A DNA stretch of 64,000 nucleotides from contig CP101033.1 of assembly GCA_041319085.1 (NCBI GenBank), positions 832,501 through 896,500 of the forward strand, read 5' to 3'. Position numbers and translations under genes: made by a program. This DNA is from Aeromonas veronii (lineage in GTDB: Bacteria > Pseudomonadota > Gammaproteobacteria > Enterobacterales > Aeromonadaceae). The stretch's first letter is position 1. Each line of letters starts with the position of its first letter. Below are positions 60,102 through 64,000 of this stretch, piece by piece. The notes beneath the pieces are model-generated. The model saw only the letters and a list, made by a program, of their open reading frames with translations, did no database searches and was not told the origin of the DNA.

Positions 60102-62663
60102 ATGCTTAGGAAGAGCAGAATCTCTGCTGCGATTGCGTTCGCCTTGGCGAGCGTTGCGGCGGCCCCATCCGTATCTGCCGAAGAAGGGCAGAACGTCGAA
60201 AAACTGCAGAAAATCAAAGTCACTGGCTCCCGTATCTCCCGTGTTGATGTTGAGGGGGCAACTCCGGTTGTCTCTGTCAGCAAGGCCCAAATTGAACAGT
60301 CTGGTCAGCAGACTGTGGCGGATTATCTGAAACAGGCCTCCTACAACTCCTTTGGTGGATACTCCCCTTCCTCTGGTGACTCCTATCAGTCTCAAGGAAC
60401 CGTTGGTCTGCGTGGCCTGGGCTCTACCCGTACTCTGGTACTGCTCAATGGCAAGCGGATCGCCGGTTCACCGACCATGGGCGGTACTTCCATCAACCTC
60501 AACACCATCCCCATGGCGGCCGTTGAGCGGGTGGAAGTGAACCTGGATGGTGGCTCCGCCCTGTATGGTTCCGATGCCATCGGCGGCGTGATCAACGTGA
60601 TCCTCAAAGAGGGTTTTGAAGGATTGACCTTCCAGGGGCGTGTCGGTTCACCGACCGAGGAAGGTGGTGACGAGAAGAGCGGTTCCATCGTTAGCGGCAT
60701 CACTGGTGAGAAAGGCTCCCTGATGATGGTCTACGAGCACGATGTCAAAGACGTGATTTTCTACCGTGATCGCGACTATCTGGCCTTGCAGGGCGCCCTG
60801 GCCCCCAGCCTCTATGGCCGTAATATCAAAGGGGTGGATGCGGCGACCGGCAAGACCGTCACCCGCACCCTGGATGGGGTTGATTGCGCAAGCACCGGCG
60901 CAGGCTTCGTTACCAAGGGCACTGCCTGCCGTTTCGACTTCGCCCAGGTTGCCGCCAAGACCGCTTCCCGTACCCGTGACACCGTCTATGTGAATGGTCG
61001 CTACCATATCAACGATAACGTGGACTTCGTTCCTCAGCTGATCGGCTCCCGGGTCACCAGCTTTGGTCGTTTTGCTCCGGCTGCCGGCGCCTTTTCCATC
61101 AATGGTGGTACTGCTGGCGGCGATGCCGTGCTGGCAGACAATGGCTTTAACACCGGTGTGGGTGAAAAAGCTACCGTTTATTACCGCTTCAACAACGTCG
61201 GTCCCCGCGACAACAATGTGACTGACCTGACCGGCACTATCAACCTGGGTTTTGAAGGCGTGATGCCCACTGACGCCGTCGGGGATGTGGAGTGGAACGC
61301 CGGCTATATGTACTCCAAGACCGATAACAAGAGCTCGGGTACCGGCTATGTGTTGGGACCTGCGGTACAGACCCAGGTCAATGGCGGCAACTTCGTCAAT
61401 GGCAGTTTCTCGGATAGCGCCACCAGCGACCTCTCCTACGACACCAGTCGTACATCCAAGATGGACTTCTTCCAGTGGTCTGGCGGTATGGGTTGGGAGA
61501 TGGGCCAATTACCGGCCGGTCCGGTCAGCTGGTATTGGGGCGCCGAGTATAACGACTGGGCTTACGCCGATACTTATGACAGCCAGTCCGAAGCGGGCAA
61601 CGTGCTGGGTTCTTCCGGCAACTCCGGCGCCGGGGTGCGCGATGTGTTTGCCACCTATATCGAGAGCCTGATCCCCATCACCGAGCAGATCGAGCTGAAC
61701 CTGGCGGGTCGCTTCGACAAGTACAGCGACTTTGGCAGCGCCTTCTCGCCCAAAGCGAGTCTACGTTATCAGCCGCTCGACCAACTGATGTTCCGCACCT
61801 CCTGGTCCCAGTCGTTCCGTGCGCCGGGGCTGGATGATCTCTACGCTGCAGATTCATTCTCGGCCGACTTTGCCAAAGATTATGTGGGTTGCCAGGCAAA
61901 CAATATTAGCGACTGTCCGGAAGCGCAGTACGACACCACCCGGCAGGCCAACAAGAACCTGAAGGAAGAGACGGCTGATACCTTTACCATCGGTGCAGCT
62001 TACAACCCGCTGGACAACCTGAACCTGTCGCTCGATTACTACTACATCAAGATTGATGATGTGATCCAGCTGGCGACTACCCAGACCCAGTTCTATCAGG
62101 AGCTCAACACCGGCAGCAACCCGAACGTCATTCGTGACGCCAACGGCGATGTCGAGATGGTTTACGCCGGCATGGTCAACCTGGGCCAGCTCAAGACCAG
62201 CGGTCTGGACTTCAAGGCGGACTACAAGTACGACTTCAACGTCTTCACCCTGCGCTACGACTTCGGTGGCACTTACATCCTGAAGTATGAAGAGGGTCTG
62301 TTTGCTGGTGGCCCAATGATCGACAAGAAGGGTTGGAACGGGTTGCCTGACCTTCGCTTCAACTCCGGGATCGGTGCCAACGTTCCGCAGTGGTGGAATC
62401 TGGACGCCTATCTGAGCGCCAACTATATCGACTCCCAGAGTCAGGATTATGTGGACGGTCAGGAAGATGGCCATATCGCTTCCAACACCATCTGGAACCT
62501 GAACGTGGCGGTCGATACCAGCTGGAACGGCAAAATCCAGACCGGTGTGAAGAACCTGTTCAACCGCGGGCCTTCCCTGTCGAGTGATGGCTTCACCTAC
62601 GCGGAAGACCTCTACGGCATCGATGGTCGCATCTACTACATCGACTACACCCAGAAGTTCTAA
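60102..62663 (+). CDS. TonB-dependent outer-membrane receptor
   Basis: 853 residues. Signal peptide to about residue 26 (ISAAIAFALASVAAAPSVSA), an N-terminal stretch VEKLQKIKVTGSRISRVDVE that includes the TonB box region, a plug domain (about 50-165; VGLRGLGSTRTLVLLNGKRI, GGSALYGSDAIGGVINVIL) and a 22-strand barrel ending in YTQKF with C-terminal phenylalanine. The plug resembles the large carbohydrate/peptide class rather than a classic siderophore receptor, and the substrate is unknown. Ribosome-binding site GGAAGGAT is 10 nt upstream. Followed by DUF3450 and TtpC-like genes, which power such receptors in Vibrio-type TonB2 systems. Confidence 0.93.
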   Translation: MLRKSRISAAIAFALASVAAAPSVSAEEGQNVEKLQKIKVTGSRISRVDVEGATPVVSVSKAQIEQSGQQTVADYLKQASYNSFGGYSPSSGDSYQSQGTVGLRGLGSTRTLVLLNGKRIAGSPTMGGTSINLNTIPMAAVERVEVNLDGGSALYGSDAIGGVINVILKEGFEGLTFQGRVGSPTEEGGDEKSGSIVSGITGEKGSLMMVYEHDVKDVIFYRDRDYLALQGALAPSLYGRNIKGVDAATGKTVTRTLDGVDCASTGAGFVTKGTACRFDFAQVAAKTASRTRDTVYVNGRYHINDNVDFVPQLIGSRVTSFGRFAPAAGAFSINGGTAGGDAVLADNGFNTGVGEKATVYYRFNNVGPRDNNVTDLTGTINLGFEGVMPTDAVGDVEWNAGYMYSKTDNKSSGTGYVLGPAVQTQVNGGNFVNGSFSDSATSDLSYDTSRTSKMDFFQWSGGMGWEMGQLPAGPVSWYWGAEYNDWAYADTYDSQSEAGNVLGSSGNSGAGVRDVFATYIESLIPITEQIELNLAGRFDKYSDFGSAFSPKASLRYQPLDQLMFRTSWSQSFRAPGLDDLYAADSFSADFAKDYVGCQANNISDCPEAQYDTTRQANKNLKEETADTFTIGAAYNPLDNLNLSLDYYYIKIDDVIQLATTQTQFYQELNTGSNPNVIRDANGDVEMVYAGMVNLGQLKTSGLDFKADYKYDFNVFTLRYDFGGTYILKYEEGLFAGGPMIDKKGWNGLPDLRFNSGIGANVPQWWNLDAYLSANYIDSQSQDYVDGQEDGHIASNTIWNLNVAVDTSWNGKIQTGVKNLFNRGPSLSSDGFTYAEDLYGIDGRIYYIDYTQKF

Positions 62664-62687
62664 TCAACCCCGTTGATATACAACCTC

Positions 62688-62709
62688 AGCCGGCCCGGTC
62701 GGGCCGGCT
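62688..62709 (+). other. GC-rich hairpin after the receptor gene
   Basis: AGCCGGCCC / GGGCCGGCT without a T-run. It probably stabilises or attenuates the message, letting the receptor be made in excess over the energising proteins. Confidence 0.6.
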
Positions 62710-62750
62710 GTGCCCAACGTCCAAGGAAGTTACGGAGATAGGGTAATCCT

Positions 62751-63536
62751 ATGAAGACAAGGACCATTACAATGAAGAAAGCGCTTCTTGGCAGCCTGGT
62801 TTCGGCCGCCTTGTTGACCAGCTTCAATCTGAGTGCCGCCACTGCCGGTCAGGCCGTGGACGCTCAAGCCGCCACCAATAATGCATCCAAAGTTTCCCAG
62901 CAGAAGATCGACAGCTATGCCGAATCTGCCGAGTCCGCGCTGGCCCAGTACAAGGCTGCCCTGCGTCAGGTCGACAGTCTGCGCACCTATAACGAGCAGG
63001 TGGGCAAGATGGTCGAGTCCCAGAGCGCCGAGCTGGCATCGATGCAAAAGCAGATAGCCCAGATTGATCAGACCAGCACCGAAGTGGTGCCCTTGATGCT
63101 CAAGATGATCGACTCCCTCGAGCAGTTTGTGTCACTGGATCTGCCGTTCCAGAAGGTCGAGCGGGAGGACCGCGTAGCGGCCCTGACCGATCTGATGAAC
63201 CGTGCCGATGTCACCATCTCCGAGAAGTACCGCAAGATCCTGGAGGCTTACCAGATCGAGGAGGGCTTCAGCCGCACCATCGAGTCCTACAAGGCGAGCC
63301 TGGACAAGGATGGCAGCGAGAAGACCTATGAGTTCCTGCGGGTAGGCCGCATCGCGCTGCTCTATCAATCCCCGGATGGCAATGAGACCGGTATGTGGAA
63401 CAAGCAGACCCGTCAGTGGGAAGTGTTGCCCCAGGAGTATCGCAGTGCGGTTGAACAGGGCCTTCGCATCGCCAAGAAGCAGGCGCCTCCTGCGCTGATC
63501 AAGCTGCCGGTTCAAACTGCGGAGAAAGCATCATGA
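62751..63536 (+). CDS. DUF3450 family periplasmic protein
   Basis: 261 residues. Signal peptide with KKALLGSLVSAALLTSFNLS then ATA; an in-frame ATG eight codons later (62772) is an alternative start. A long coiled coil (about 40-110, AESALAQYKAALRQVDSLRT) is followed by the DUF3450 core with MIDSLEQFVSLDLPFQKVER and YEFLRVGRIALLYQSPDGNE. DUF3450 genes precede TtpC-exbB-exbD-tonB in marine and aquatic gammaproteobacteria; their precise role is not known. Overlaps the next gene by 4 nt. Confidence 0.88.
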   Translation: MKTRTITMKKALLGSLVSAALLTSFNLSAATAGQAVDAQAATNNASKVSQQKIDSYAESAESALAQYKAALRQVDSLRTYNEQVGKMVESQSAELASMQKQIAQIDQTSTEVVPLMLKMIDSLEQFVSLDLPFQKVEREDRVAALTDLMNRADVTISEKYRKILEAYQIEEGFSRTIESYKASLDKDGSEKTYEFLRVGRIALLYQSPDGNETGMWNKQTRQWEVLPQEYRSAVEQGLRIAKKQAPPALIKLPVQTAEKAS

Positions 63537-64000
63537 AAGGAATCAAACTTGCTATTGCCTCCCTGATTGCGGGAGCAACCCTGGTCACCCTGCCGGTGAC
63601 CGCCGCCGAAAAACCGGTGGATCTCAATGCACTGCTGAACCAGGTCAAGGCCTCCAGCCTGAGCGAATCCCAACTCAACAAGGAGCGGGAAGCCCGCTTC
63701 CTGGCTGACAAGAACGAGCAGGGGGCGCTGCTGGCCAAGGCCAAGGCCGAGCTGGCTGCCGAAACCGCCAAGGGCGAGCAGCTCAAGGCGACCTTCGATG
63801 CCAACGACAAGCAACTGACCGAGCTGACCGAAACCCTGCGCCAGCGTTCCGGCAACATGGGCGAGATGTTTGGTGTACTGCGTCAGTTTGCCGGTGAGTT
63901 CAAGGGGATCTTCAACGCCTCCGCCCGCCGGGTCGAGCATCCGGAGCAATCCGCCCTGTTGACTCGTCTGGCCGAGAGTAAAGAGCTCCCCTCCAGCGAC
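63533..64000 (+). CDS. TtpC-like MotA/TolQ/ExbB-family protein, N-terminal part
   Basis: 156 codons before the window ends. Signal-like N-terminus (KLAIASLIAGATLVTLPVTA) and a long charged coiled coil (NKEREARFLADKNEQGALLA, KAKAELAAETAKGEQLKA), then NMGEMFGVLRQFAGEFKGIF. This matches the N-terminal extension of TtpC-type proteins, whose ExbB/TolQ channel domain would lie outside the window. Expected to be followed by exbB2, exbD2 and tonB2. Confidence 0.82.
   Translation, partial: MKGIKLAIASLIAGATLVTLPVTAAEKPVDLNALLNQVKASSLSESQLNKEREARFLADKNEQGALLAKAKAELAAETAKGEQLKATFDANDKQLTELTETLRQRSGNMGEMFGVLRQFAGEFKGIFNASARRVEHPEQSALLTRLAESKELPSSD

Overview
The window looks like a stretch of an Aeromonas chromosome or a close relative (Gammaproteobacteria, Aeromonadales). 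The GC content is high, at roughly 60 %. Almost every housekeeping protein aligns by eye with its Escherichia coli counterpart, and classic gammaproteobacterial gene orders are kept: rpsU-dnaG-rpoD next to tsaD, nnr-tsaE-amiB-mutL-miaA-hfq-hflX-hflK-hflC, rplU-rpmA-obgE opposite ispB, and a MetJ-controlled metNIQ. The genus is inferred from overall protein similarity and was not tested by database search.

Layout. 1-2650: the 3' three quarters of a 23S rRNA gene, a 5S gene and the rRNA terminator. 2700-3590: decayed insertion sequences (an ISL3-type transposase fragment and a 108-bp fragment of an IS1634-like element). 3593-6850: rfaH and the metNIQ methionine importer with a well-formed MetJ operator. 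7198-9764: a small unknown protein, a polyphosphate-glucokinase-like ROK kinase and queG. 9825-20312: the nnr to hflC super-operon (metabolite repair, tRNA modification, cell-wall amidase, mismatch repair, Hfq, HflX, HflKC). 20615-21313: a CheX-like DUF3334 protein. 21345-21865: an internally deleted IS5-family remnant. 22125-25319: obgE, rpmA, rplU and divergent ispB. 25500-26190: IS remnants and tRNA-Ile(CAU). 26377-31006: rpoD, dnaG, yqeY, rpsU; then tsaD, an AsmA protein, glnE, an adenine permease, a small unknown protein and ettA.

41791-48336 is an accessory block holding a complete type I restriction-modification system with a Fic-domain protein inside it (hsdM-hsdS-fic-hsdR). After it come a lytic transglycosylase, a UDP-glucuronate pathway pair (ugd plus epimerase), a YitT membrane protein, a five-gene Yej-type peptide ABC importer, an AT-rich intergenic stretch, and a TonB-dependent receptor followed by DUF3450 and TtpC-like genes that begin a TonB2-type energising cluster cut by the window end.

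The most unusual observation is that three unrelated genes carry a partial, diverged, directly adjacent copy of one of their own ends: the 5' end of mutL (105-bp spacing), the 3' end of ettA (69-bp spacing) and the 3' end of yejB (107-bp spacing). In each case the extra copy still reads as an open peptide, and the length differences between copies are multiples of three. At mutL and yejB the mini-ORF sits so that its stop codon is coupled to the start of the next real gene. Whether this is one process (for example failed gene conversion with foreign DNA, or recurrent replication slippage) or coincidence cannot be settled from this window alone.
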